NCBI GenBank assembly: GCA_948470475.1
Contig: OX419339.1
Location: 4,207,732-4,271,731 of the forward strand
Length of the DNA stretch: 64,000 nucleotides
From: Galaxea fascicularis
Taxonomy: Eukaryota > Cnidaria > Anthozoa > Scleractinia > Euphylliidae
Reading direction: 5' to 3'
The position numbers and the translations under genes were made by a program. Below, in pieces: positions 15,734-28,000 of this stretch. The notes below the pieces were generated by a model that searched no databases, was not told where the DNA came from, and saw only the letters and a list, made by a program, of their open reading frames with translations. Every line of letters begins with the position of its first letter. Within the stretch, counting starts at the first letter, position 1.

Positions 15734-16083
15734 AGGGAGTTTAAGCAACGACGACGGCGACGGCAACGAAAACGTCATTTCAAAATATAACTTTCGAAAT
15801 TATTGAAATTTGTTTAACTTGCAAAATGCTAACGAACTGTCCAGGAACTAAATTACTATGAACGGCGTTAAAGCAAGGAAAAAGAAAGAAAACTTTGCCG
15901 TCATGCGCTCACGTTCTCGAGAAAACATAAAACTTGGTCATTTCACGTTGTTGTTTTGCAGATGACGGCAAAGAAATGTACAAAACTGTAAAACGCACGT
16001 GCAGAGCGATTGTTTTTGGTCATTAAACCTATTGTTTTGTGGCGTTCTCGTTGCCGTTGCCGTCCTAGTTGCTAAAACTCCCT
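15734..16083. mobile_element. MITE family 1, copy 1 (350 bp)
   Basis: It starts AGGGAGTTTAAGCAACGACG, runs into GACGGCAACGAAAACGTCAT, and ends with the inverse (GTTGCCGTTGCCGTCC ... AACTCCCT). Further copies are at 27608-27769 and 54622-54963. No coding capacity, so a non-autonomous DNA transposon. Confidence 0.75.
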
Positions 16084-16177
16084 AATTCCTGGGTTTCAAC
16101 TACGTGATACGGCGGTCATGTTAGTGGTCAATACAGAACTTGGATAAAGATAAATTTTAGTTCCCAGTGGAGAAACG

Positions 16178-16312
16178 GTTGGCACTTGTTTCCATCTCTC
16201 AAACTGACTTCGAAGATATACCGCTGGGCAGTTACAACATGGTTTGGTATGGGTGCTCGCTCCACCGTGGGCTCAAAATGTCAGTTTGAGAGATGGAAAT
16301 AAGTGCAAGCCT
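16178..16312. repeat. Inverted repeat, about 32-bp arms
   Basis: GGCACTTGTTTCCATCTCTC (left) faces GAGAGATGGAAATAAGTGC (right) across about 70 bases, between ataxin-1-like and FANCA. MITE-like. Confidence 0.55.
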
Positions 16313-16485
16313 GGAGAAACAGACTATTATTCTTGACCACCAACATGGCCGCCATGACATCACATGCAAACCAGCAAACCATCATCCACAAAAAATCCGT
16401 TAAATTCCCCACGAAATCGAAAATCGAAAGTCAGAAACATGAATGTTGAAAAGGAAACAGCTGCCCCCAAAACTCCTTTCATTAA

Positions 16486-16615
16486 TTTATTCATAAGCAA
16501 GGGCCCTGCGCGTGTCCTAACCACTTGGCAACGTTACAGTGTTTTCAACAGTAATAAATTCATTCATAATTAATATAAACGCAAATTGTTGAGATACAAT
16601 CCCATAATTTTTATT
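16486..16615 (-). promoter_or_regulatory. Candidate FANCA polyadenylation signals
   Basis: Minus-strand AATAAA hexamers lie at 16615-16610 (about 56 bases past the stop) and 16491-16486 (about 180 bases past it). Either would give a short 3' UTR. No transcript evidence. Confidence 0.3.
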
Positions 16616-16670
16616 GACAACAATTCAATGAATTTTCCTTCGTCCATAAGTTCTGTTACTGACATTTCTG

Positions 16671-19600
16671 TTATCTTTCTTGGAATTTTGACAGTCGACT
16701 TTGTAGAAATTGCCGCAGCTCTGAGGTGCACGACATGATAACGTCCTAAAAATGAAAATAAAAACATATCACATGGAAAGAAAACTACGATAACTGGCAG
16801 CTCTGCTGGAGTAAGACAGGGGCTTCCCGGTTCAACAGTGGTTCTACAAACTTAAAATACAAAACATGAAGAGTGAAGAGTAAGAGTGAGAGTGAAGTTC
16901 AACAGTAAATTTTAAGCGCTGTAAATGAAAGAACGAACGAACGCACGAAATTTTCCATGCCGCAACACGCATACTACAATCCTGGTCATAAGACTTTGAG
17001 CACTTAACAAACTTGGGCGAAAACTGGAAAATTTCACTACGCGCACTTCTACCCTTATAACAGAAACGCATATTGTTCTTTTAGAACCCCCTTCCCCCCA
17101 GACAATGTTGAAATATTCGAGCCGTCGATGGACTCATTTGCGTTTTCGCCACCGCTAAAACTAAGCAATGTAATGGGGGGAGGGGGTAAAGCGGGAATTG
17201 TCCCAGGACTGTACGAAAAAAATTCTCCCAACAGGAGTCGAAACGATGACCTTTCGATAATATGCTCCGATGCTCTACTACTAAGCTACATTCCCGGCGC
17301 GGGGGAGGGAGTCGAGAGGAGTACTCCCTTATGTGAGCTATGTAAGTATGTGCGCCCCAAAGGGTGTGGTTTTTCAGCAGATTTTGGTCTGAACGGGCAC
17401 AGATTTTGGTCACGATGGTTTGAAATCGGGTATGGTTTTCAAGGGAACCACGAGAACGTATAGACGTATTTGTCTTTTCAATTCCACATGTACAATGGAG
17501 AATGATAAGTAACCAAAATATACCATTCGAACTAAATTTTACAAATTCTTGAAGTCCGCACTGATGCCAAGCTTAATCACGCTACAACAAAGCCAGTGGG
17601 AAATTTGTAACCGTCCAAGCCAGGTCTGAAAACGGGTATGGATTTTGGTCTGAGATAAGGTCAGGATTTGGAGAAAGAGGCGGCACACCCCAACCAAGAA
17701 TTCTGAGGAGTACCCCCCCCGGGGGGGGGGGGCTACATTAAGATGGGCAATAACGTTACATGTAAGTTTGCTAATATCTTAAAAATAATGTGGTCCTTGT
17801 TTTCTTTTGCTATGGACTCTAATAGCCCTTGCTAGGACCTCATTATCCCGCACAGCCGTAAACCAGATTGGAAAGCACCGTCGTAAAATGTACTAAGACC
17901 ATGCCGTGATGTGCAGAACGCATGCGCAATAACAAAAGCAGACCCCATCCTCATCATCAAGATGTTTTACCTTTGGTAAGTTCCTGATATTTTCCACTGG
18001 AGAAGATAACACACAGTCTCTAACAAACACGGAAACTTGACGACAGAAATCCAAATGTAGAGGCTAAAAATAGGATCAAAAAATGAATCACATAAAATGA
18101 AATGACGTTTCACGTCTAACGCTGCAAATAACCACGTTAATCGTCAACGTCATCAAAAGTACAATTCGGACAGATAGCGTGACATTTATAAAAGCTTGGG
18201 TCAGTAATAGATTCGCCGTGCTGATATTAGTAAAACTGACTGGGAACGTTCTTAAAACTCACTCAAACGCGAAGATTTGTTTGTTGAATTTCACGATGTT
18301 TCCAAAGAAATACGTGATTGGCGTGCACTCCTTGCTCGCACTCCTTACGTTTCTTTGTAAACATTCAATCCTTTTTCTCGAGTTTGAACGATATCTACAC
18401 TAAAGTTCGCAGTTTTTGGAAATCCCTTATCATGAATCTTTATATGAATTCGTGTTCCCATTAAATCCAATATATTTAAAAATGCAAATCTGACCGCGAA
18501 TATTGGGATTTTGAATTCCCCAAGAGTTTAAATTTCCTGTGTGGCGCGTCAAAGTACCCAAAATGGTTTGTTCACTGACCTTCCCCAAGCCATTTATGTT
18601 ATTGTCTTGCAGAGGGCGGACCAAATAGTAAAAGTAAAAGTATTTTGATTAAATTTGCTGGGGCCAAGAAAAAATTGAGCATAGGTAATTTTAGAATTTC
18701 GCGTCAGCAAGTCATGCGTTCGTCACTGTTTACTCACCGAAGAGACAGCGGTTTTGTTTGCAACTCCATCAAGGCATTGTTTTCGAAGATAAACAAATGA
18801 ATTATACATGCACAAGGTAGTCTCAAGAAAGCCGCTTATCGTCACCATCTGTGAAGAGAGGCGTCGTCATTTTAAAGTTTATTTAAGCAATGCGCCAAGC
18901 TCCAAAAACGTCTGCAACTTCTGCATGGCGAGTTAAAAGTAAATTTAAGTTGACTAGCGTAACCGCTATTCACTCAAGTTGCGCAATTGTTGTACCTTTT
19001 GATGCGTATATAACAATACCCTACTTCCACAGCATGACATTTAACACACGTTTGCAAATACAGTAAAAGGAAAGAAAGACTTATCCCAACCAACATTCCA
19101 GGCTTAACTCATAACATACAGTAGCACGACCAGCCGTTTTCCGTTAGCGTCAACTTTTCCCAAAACGGTCAGAATTTGTTTTGTACGGTTCCGAACTCGT
19201 GTTCTTCGAATTACTCCAAGAAAGACAAAACACTAAAAGAACTTGAGGGCTTCAGAAGATTGATGTAGTAAAACACGTATACTGCAGGAATGGATAGCGT
19301 ACCTTGCGTAAAGTCTCACTCGGTAAGCTTGAAAAGAGACTGAAAAGAGACAAGAAGTTGCCATTCAACTCACACGTAAAACAATCATAATTCATCGAAA
19401 AGGAACCCAATTATCTTATCGTTCAAGTTTCAAAGAAACAAAGAAAATTTGATAGTGTGTTGGACGCTCCTAAAGCAACAACGTTCGTTTACAAAGTTCG
19501 ACGTTTGACTAAGATATCTATGTTTACGAAGATAAAAAAAAAAACATTTGAAGGAGCTGGGAAATACACAAATCATATTGTTAAAATCAAATATACAATC

Positions 19601-22170
19601 AAACCTGAAGAAAACAGCAGGATACAACTTCAGCAGTTGATCTTTGAGAATTAACGATCTGGAGATGAGCAGATATAATCAAGTTAATCAAGTTACCTCG
19701 CAACATCGGTTAATCGTAAACGGTTTGAACCCAGGAGTCGTGTTATAATTAAGTGGAGTACGATCGTCCGGGTGAGTGTAGTCCTGAGAAGGTGTGTGGT
19801 TTCGATAACCTGAGCGGAAGTCATCATCAGAGTCAACTGATTTGTGTAACGTCAGTAGATGGTATAGACATCACCACAAACAGCCGTTAGGACTACACTC
19901 ACCCGGACGATCGTACTCCACTTAATTATAACATCGGTTAATCGTAACTTTTTTCGTGAAATTTGCCTCAAACGTTCCCCTTAGGCAGAAGTAAAGAGAA
20001 CAAACCAAAAGTGAACAAATAAACCGTAACTAAACAACAAGAGAAGAAAGAAAATCAAAATGAAACCGTCAAGACAATATTATCTGGTCTTATCTCGAAA
20101 ATCGTTAGCTGTTCCTACCTGAGACGGTGGAGATCTTCCTTGTAGTCACACTGCCCGTCTGTGGAAAAATTGTCAAAGTTGACGTGAAAGAATTGTGAGA
20201 CAGCTGTTTGCATGGTAAAAACAAGGTGGCCTATGGTGGTAAGTTTTAAGTTTCCACTTTCCAGTGTGTTCCTTATGTTAATTAAATCACGAAGTCGTCG
20301 TCAAATACAAGTTAAATAAAAAAAGAAAACAATGGCGAACAATGCTGGCTACAAAACACAAGAAGGAGAATACGTCAGACGAAGATTAACCCTTTAACGC
20401 CAAAGAGTGACCAATGCTGACCAATGTATAATTTCTCCTTATAGTAATACTGCTCAATCAAACATAAAGGTTGTGAGGAAAAAGGAAGTGATCAAAAAGT
20501 AACAAAGGTCTTGATTGTTTAACAAATTCCCCTCATCATTACCATAAAAATGTATTGGAAAACAGCGTGGAGAAAAACATAACTACTTACTAGTTTTCAT
20601 AATTATTTTTAAAAGTATCTATGTCAGGTTTACATGCAAAAATATCAGTGAAGAAACCAATTCAAATTTTATTCCATGAAGCCAAGAAAAAGTGAAAGAA
20701 TTTGAGGCGCCACTGTTCACTACACCACGAAAGGACTGCAAAAAAAAAAAAAAAGCCAATTGCTGTTGGATTTATATCACAGTTATTTTCAATGATTTTT
20801 TTTTCGGCCAAAACAGTGTCAAGTTCTGTGTTTGCGTGCCGGTACCTTCGTTTCAAAAACAACCATAAACAAACTCTTACCAAGTTTAAACACCAATAGC
20901 GTCCATGGAAAACACTCGAATAGTTTCTAAAGAAAAGCACAAAAAATATATATAGGCTTGCATTTCATGGCTATCACATTGGCACATGGGAAGAATGAAA
21001 TCTTACCGTTGCAAATTGTTTAAGTAAAGAGTCTTCCCCTATCTGTGAAAATAACCAGAAGATAAACTCATCAGCTAATTTGCAAGGAGTTTACCAAGTT
21101 ACTAACAAGAAGAAAGCCATCTGACACAACCGGGTAAAAATAATAAATAAAGCAAATTAATCGTTAACATTCCATACCTCTCGCCCATCAACTAGCATCT
21201 GTAAAAATTCGGCCATTATGCAGTCCGATAAACAGATTGTAAGCTGAAGAGAAGAGTCACATTATTCTAAAGGCGTGAGCATGAAGGTATTTGGAAGATG
21301 AGCAGTTCGTTTGTTTATTAAGAAAGGATATCAACGTACACTAGTAATTTGAGCAGTTTTGTAAAAACGTCTAAACTTTTTTCATTCATTCACCACGCTG
21401 GGAATTCACTATCTCACTCTCATCATAATTACTCCATCTATCCACATTCTGATCCTTGCAGTTTGTAGCATGTTTGTCACATGCATCCTCGTCCCCAGGG
21501 TCTTCTCGAGATATCTCGAGAAGACCCTGGGGACGAGGTTGTGTCACATGGACCAATTTTAATGGCCTATGCGCCCACGAGTACTGTAGCCCAGCGGTAA
21601 CCCAACTGGTAACCGGTGAGACTTTCTCCAGCACGTGTCACCTTGAGTTGGTTTCCTGACAGCTATCCTGTGATATGATTGGTTCGCCTGTCTTACGAAC
21701 TCGAGCGACTTAATTAAACTGATCAACAGTTTGTGCGTCCAAACATTCCAAAAAGTTCAACAAAGACTGTAACGTAGATTCAGAACTTGTATTAACATCT
21801 ACTTACTTGTCTGGTAAAATCTCTTGGACAATTCATTTCCTCTTCCAAGAGGGGTAAGATTTTGCTAAAATAGTAAAACACCAAAATCAAAACATTTGTG
21901 AATACAAGGGTTTTCAATAAATGAGCCGCAGCACGAATTCACCCATGTGACATTGCAACTCCATCCCAGGTAACTCGTGACCCACACCTTCTTTTGTAGT
22001 CGTGCAGTTTACTGTGTTTTAGCGTAATGTTGAATTGAGTGTCGTAAAACCAAAATCAAAGCATTTACTCTGACCAATCACAAGAGGCGCAGACAGGAAC
22101 CAATCAGAAATTGAAGTAATTACATACAACCAGCTCCAAGCGCGGGAAAATGCGCGCGTGCAACTCGCGA

Positions 22171-22202
<32 letters not shown>

Positions 22203-25037
22203 GTGGCGCGAGATTTGTCAACCAATCACAAAGCAAAGTAAAGCAGAAGCAAAGCAAACGCAAATTACTTTTGACGCTCTGTATATTTGAATCACTACCT
22301 ATTTTAGGGAAGCAAAAAGTACCTGTTTAACCAGCGAAGGTTTATAGTGATACAACATGCTACCACACAAACGTCAAAACATTCCAGTTCTCTCAAAGAA
22401 ACATTTTGGTCATTTTCAGCCCTAAAAGAGAGCAGAGGAAAACTAGTAGATGCTTTCACAGTCTTAAATCAAGCCAGACCCTCTACCTTATTTGATTCTG
22501 TTGATGAAACCTTAAAAAGTGTGGCCATCGAAATGAAATCTAATAAAAAGTGCTCAGTCCCGTGGCGTGGTTTAGTACTCTTTAGTACTCATTCAACTGG
22601 AAGCTACTCGGCAGACTTTTCTGTGGTTCTGTTTGTTATATTGTACGAGGTAGGACTATAAACATAAAATCTCGAAAGGTGGCCATTCAAATCTAAGCCA
22701 GCAAACAGTACATTGTTAAGTCACCGTACACTATCGGCTGCAAAGTTTAGTACCTGGCTCAAAGCCGAGGAATTTTGCAACTGTTCGCTCCTTTTGTCAA
22801 TACACAGACAAAAAAAAAACATTAAACGCTTTGAAAACAATCTTTAAAAATATAAACAGACGACGATTGTTTATAAGGGCGAAAACGTCTCTCGCGCTGT
22901 TAAAATGGGATCCTAGCAAGTGCGGGTGTATAAATATTTTTATTATAGGAATCTGATTCAGACCTGTTTTTCCAGTTCATTAGCAGTTCGGCCAGCCTGA
23001 AAGGGCCATTTGTGACGTCATACTGAATTGCAGCGAAAGGCTTGAATTGCTTCCAGTAATGCTGTGAGACAAAAATAAAGCTAATAATATGTGCATGGTT
23101 AACGAAAATGCAAGAACTATCCGTAGGAGTATTACAGACCTGGCAGATGAACTGCCATTTCTAAGGATTTTAGGCGCAATCTAAGAAAATTAAGCCACTT
23201 TGCACAGCATAGGAGATTGCTGTTCTGTAGACCGGACTACAGACCAGGCTCTTAAAGTAACTGGTAAGATCGTGCTAGCTGCGTGCTCAATATTTGCCCC
23301 ATTTCAGATGATCGCGTCAATGGGAAGTGACGTTAAGCCGTTGGTCTTGTCTCCCTCACCTCTACACGTAAAACTGGAAGGGGACGTAAAAGAACCCACA
23401 CACTTCTCGATGAGAGAAGGGAACGTAGTTCCTAGTGCTGCGGCCTGTCCTAAACTGATTGCTGGCCCCATGCTCGCTACTGTAGTGGAAAAAGTTCTGT
23501 GTGCTGTAACTCATTTTTGAATTGTCATATCCCAAGATTTTATCAAAAGACGGAAAAACAGAGGGTAGAAAAATCATTAAAGCTTGAAAGCTGTGATCTC
23601 AGTACGTTTTAATCGGATGCACACATCTGATGTTTTCATCCACAGATCCAAACAGACGAAGTTTAGTTGCCCAACAACAGTTCCACAATACAATAACGCT
23701 CGACGGCGTTAATTTCAATGGTGACACTTTATGATATATCCAGAAATAGGAAAGATGATTAACTATCTTGTTATCACCACGAACTTCAAAGTCAACATGC
23801 AGTGTAGTGTTCTTTACCTGTTCACAGAAGACTTAAATACGATAAACACGCCAAAAACGTTACCTGAACGGAAACAAAGAGCAAGGGACAGTCCTGGAAG
23901 AACAGTGTGAGGAGCTGAGAATCAGTTGGTGTGCTACAAGAAAAAGGAAATTAGACAACCAAACGGGTTTAACTAGATTTGAAATAAATGTGGACGTGAG
24001 ATAATGAGGCGGTGAAGCTCAAGAACAAGAACAACAGCAATTCCAGTACCGTGATGGACTCAGTGATCCCCTGGTGTAACTAAGCAAAGCCTTAAATTAA
24101 AAACAAAACAAAACAAATGTATTATTAGAAGTTAATCCAGCAAACATATGACAGGGCATGCTATGACGCCACGACAGAAATATCACGTTATTATGTCATG
24201 GATTAAACCGTGCGAGAAGCCACTTCACAAATAAACAAAAGGAAAAAGCAGTTTATAGTTTTTTTCTTATAAGATATAAAGACGCATTTTGGTGTTTGCG
24301 CAGGCTTGTCTTTTTGTTCGGCTGATGCCGCTAGTATGAATATGGAATAAATCGAGTTGAAGTGTAATTTTCCACTGAATGAGCGTAACGAAATAAGTGG
24401 AAAATGTTTTTCTGACACACCGTTGGGACCTGAGGCGGGGATAAGGTCACGTGCCACAGAAGGTGGGTAGTTTTTCGTGTTGTTGTCCGCCATTGCCTGA
24501 CCTTCCCTCCCACCCACACTCAGAATTTTAGTGTTGTATGTTCTCGTATAGATTTTGGAGTTTTAGGATGCAGTATTATTTTGCATTTTGATCTGTACAC
24601 TGTGTAGGATTTTTGTTGTAAAGTTGTTGTTGTGAGAATAAAGGTAAGGCTTGTTGCGGGTTGGCTTCACATGGCTCCCAGTTGTGTGTATGAGAAAATC
24701 ATAGTCCTAATGGGATTCTCCGAGGTTAACCACTATTCTTCTAGCACTAAAATTGAAAGAAAACTAAATGAAAGAAATGTCTTCATTTTCACTAAACTAG
24801 ATAACGGTGTTTACGGTGTTTCATAGTGGAATAAAAGTAAAGAAAAGCAAAGACAGTCTGTCTGCAGGTTATATGTTTTTGGGAATCTTAAAATGTAGAG
24901 ACACTAATAAGAGATGATCGATGAGAATGTTCTGTGCTTTGATTTGTGCACAATTAAATAAACAGCAAAAACGCCACCTTAAATATGTAAAGGGTGACAT
25001 CAAACGGAAGACAGCATCTACTACTCGCATGAGGCCT
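16671..25037 (-). CDS. FANCA: FANCA exons 38-51 (C-terminal, residues about 1141-1421)
   Basis: Exons: 25037-24978, 24090-24050, 23933-23864, 23061-22964, 22790-22754, 22539-22487, 22421-22323, 21864-21807, 21243-21178, 21042-21007, 20158-20119, 19339-19320 (tentative), 18063-17971, 16745-16671. The block covers the C-terminal Fanconi_A region: [17 protein letters not shown] (exon 40), [16 protein letters not shown] (41), [19 protein letters not shown] (43-44), [11 protein letters not shown] (46), [16 protein letters not shown] (50) and the end [16 protein letters not shown]. The stretch of exons 44-45 is shorter than in human FANCA, so either coral FANCA is compact here or an exon was missed. 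Exon 49 is a 20-bp micro-exon placed only to restore phase. Confidence 0.78.
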
Positions 25038-28000
25038 CTGAATGAAATAGAAAAGAAATTGAAATTTAGCTTTAATTGGTAAATTTATACAGATATGATA
25101 AGGTAGTGAAGAACATATCGGGCTGTTATAACCGCACATCCCATTCGCACCAGTTAGAAACTACCATCCGTCTCTTCAAATCCTTTCTTGTACGTTACAA
25201 AACTTCAAGAGAATCAGTGACAAGCCGAGCCGGTCCACTTGTTCCACACTTAAGCTAATGACGCTATGTCAGTTAGGAATAGATATGATATATGAGCGCT
25301 ACGTTCATTTTCAATCCATTTATTTATAAATACAAAATACACAGCTCAAACGCCATACTACCCGGATATAGCAATAGTTAATCGATATATAATTACTTTT
25401 GTTTTGTAGCTAGATGTCCCTAATTAGCGTACATTCCAGTAAGCTAGATGATACACAATACTAAATAATACACAATAATGAACTTCTTACTTAGTTACCT
25501 TCTTACTAAATGTTTAGTTTATTAAGCTGCTATTACCAATCAATTTTGTAACCATATTTATCTCCGCACGCTAATGATTCCATTTCAATTAGTTTATTGC
25601 TGTCATTGTTCATAATCTGTTATCTGAAGCTTACAAATTGGTTCCTTTTCTCTTTTTTTTAAATATTTTTTCACCCTGCAAAACTCGCCAGGACTAGCTA
25701 ACGCTGTATGCGAGTTGTGCTTGTTTGTTTTGTCTGTTTTGTAAATTGCATTATCGACTTTCATTCACCTGTACTCACCAGGTAGGAGTTTATAAAACCG
25801 GCCACACGTTTGATTGAGTTAACCTGAGGAACTTCATCCAGCAAATCAGTGAACAGCAGATATGGAGGGAGGCGCATGGCCAATCTGTAAAAACCGAAAA
25901 ACATCATAGACAACCGGCCTGTGAGGAAGACATACCCGTCACGCAATCCGACCCCGTCGGTGCGAAAGCACGCCAATCAAGGGACCTTCGTTTTTTTATG
26001 GGATGGAGGGGTAGGGGGGGGGGGGGGGTGACCGAAATAAAAAACAAAGGAAAAAAGTGGGGAGGGGTCGAGCGAAATTCTGAAAAAATTTAAAATGTCT
26101 GGTGTAACTTATTTTGGAGGGGGCCTCATCCCCCAAAAATATTTTGAGAGGGCCTTATGTGACTAAGACTGGTAAGGTGTCACTCTGCAAATCCCACCAG
26201 CTTCCCTCCCCCACCCCCCACCCCATAAAAAATGAACAGTCCCCAAGCAAGACGTATTGGTTTTGCCTATTCGTGTGATTTGCTTTCAACGTGACCCAAC
26301 ACGTATTTTTTTTGACAGAGTACAGGGCCTGGTTCAAAAAAAGGTGTGAAGTTGTTGTCTACATTGTAACTACTTCGTATTACATAGCGCATGCCATTTA
26401 AAAAAATACAACAGGAATTCAACAATAAACTTGATTACAATTCCCAACTATGTTTATGCCGGAACAAGTTTTTAAATTGTGAAAAACACAGTGCGAGTGG
26501 ATATCGTTTCAGTAAATTCATCGCTTAATGGCGGTTAATTGAATAATACTGCATGCCCCTCATAATCGTTAAAATCATGTGCATGTTTTCATAAGTCGAG
26601 TCTTACTTTACAAAAGAAGCAACTTCGGAAGCTTGAAGCAGTTCGTAATTCTGTGACCTTTTGGAATCGCTTTCATCAAGTTTGGATTGAACCTGTTTAA
26701 AGAATTAAAACACTAAACTGTCAAATTGAATTTTACAGAAACATCCTGATGTATACGATTCTCATGCAAGGACAAATGTTGATATTTCTATAAACAATAG
26801 GCCATTTCCGAATTACTTGAGGCCTCTTTTTCAAAGAGAGTCTAGGTGCTCATCCTTTCATATGCAAACCAATTTTCATTCACACGCAAATTAAACTCAT
26901 TTTCAGGTGAATAAAAATTGATTTGCATATGAAAGATGAGCACCTAGACTCGCCTGAAAATGAGACCTTATGTAATTCGGAAATGGCCTATTGCAAACAT
27001 CATCCGTTTACGGCAAACCAAAATCGAAAACAATCCTTATTCCCATATTTTAAACGCACAGCTGAAATAATCCAAGGATTGTCACTCCTAAAAATCATCT
27101 AACCCCTGCTTACAAGTAGAATGAAATGGAGCGGAAATAGGCAAAGTGGAGTCGAAAAGATGCCAGATAATCAGATTGACAGTTCCTTGGCTCAATTCGC
27201 TAACAGCAAGGCATTTTCAAATTTGGGACGAAGTGCAAAGTCGGGGTCACTGATGCATTCACCACACTGAATTTGGCAAAACTGCGTAGTTTCGCCGATA
27301 TCAAAAAACTTGCGCGAATTGTCGTTATGACCCGCACGCTACACATTTCTTTCGAAAAATAGAGAGCGGAACGCAATCGACAGCTGAAACTTAAGTTGCA
27401 TTTATGCTAAAACTGACGAGCTCGGCAAATCCATTGGAGAACCCGGTTTTCACTTCATATCGCGTGTAACACTCTTACTGTTACCACGAATTGTGCTCAC
27501 CCGGAATACAAACGTAATACGAGCGAGAAATGAATAGGACTTTCCCATTAATTGTCACTTTTAACGTTATTGTCGCCGTCAATGTCACTGTCACTGTCAA
27601 TGTTACTAGGGAGCTTAAGAAACGACGACGGCGACGGCAGCGAAAACGTCTTTTCAAAATACACGTTTTTGTAAAATACTGTAAATACAGGTCTTTTCAA
27701 AATACCCGTTTTTGTAACTCTTTCGCGATTATTCCACTTTGCTTAACATGAAAAATGCTTAAGCTCCCTTTGTCAACGTCACTGTCACTGTCACATCACT
27801 GTCACTGTCACTGTCAGGGTCACGTGACATCACTGTCAATCTCACTGTCGCTGTGATTGTCAATACCACTGTCAGCGGTTCTCATTATCATTATAGGAGG
27901 ATAAATTCAGGTAGATTGACACAAATACCTCTGCCAGTCTGGAGAGCAGCTGTTCTAGTAGCCATGGATCACATGTCGTCTTCGCCGACTTAACATCAAC

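Noticed and set aside
17081..17413. Minus-strand open frame of 110 codons ([15 protein letters not shown]...)
   Set aside because: This is the familiar conceptual translation of a tRNA-derived SINE, not a gene.
22347..22661. Plus-strand open frame of 104 codons
   Set aside because: It lies antisense across FANCA exons 43 and 44, which explain the lack of stops.
27770..27860. CRISPR-like array of short repeats
   Set aside because: The units are contiguous TCACTG microsatellite repeats without spacers, in a eukaryotic intron.
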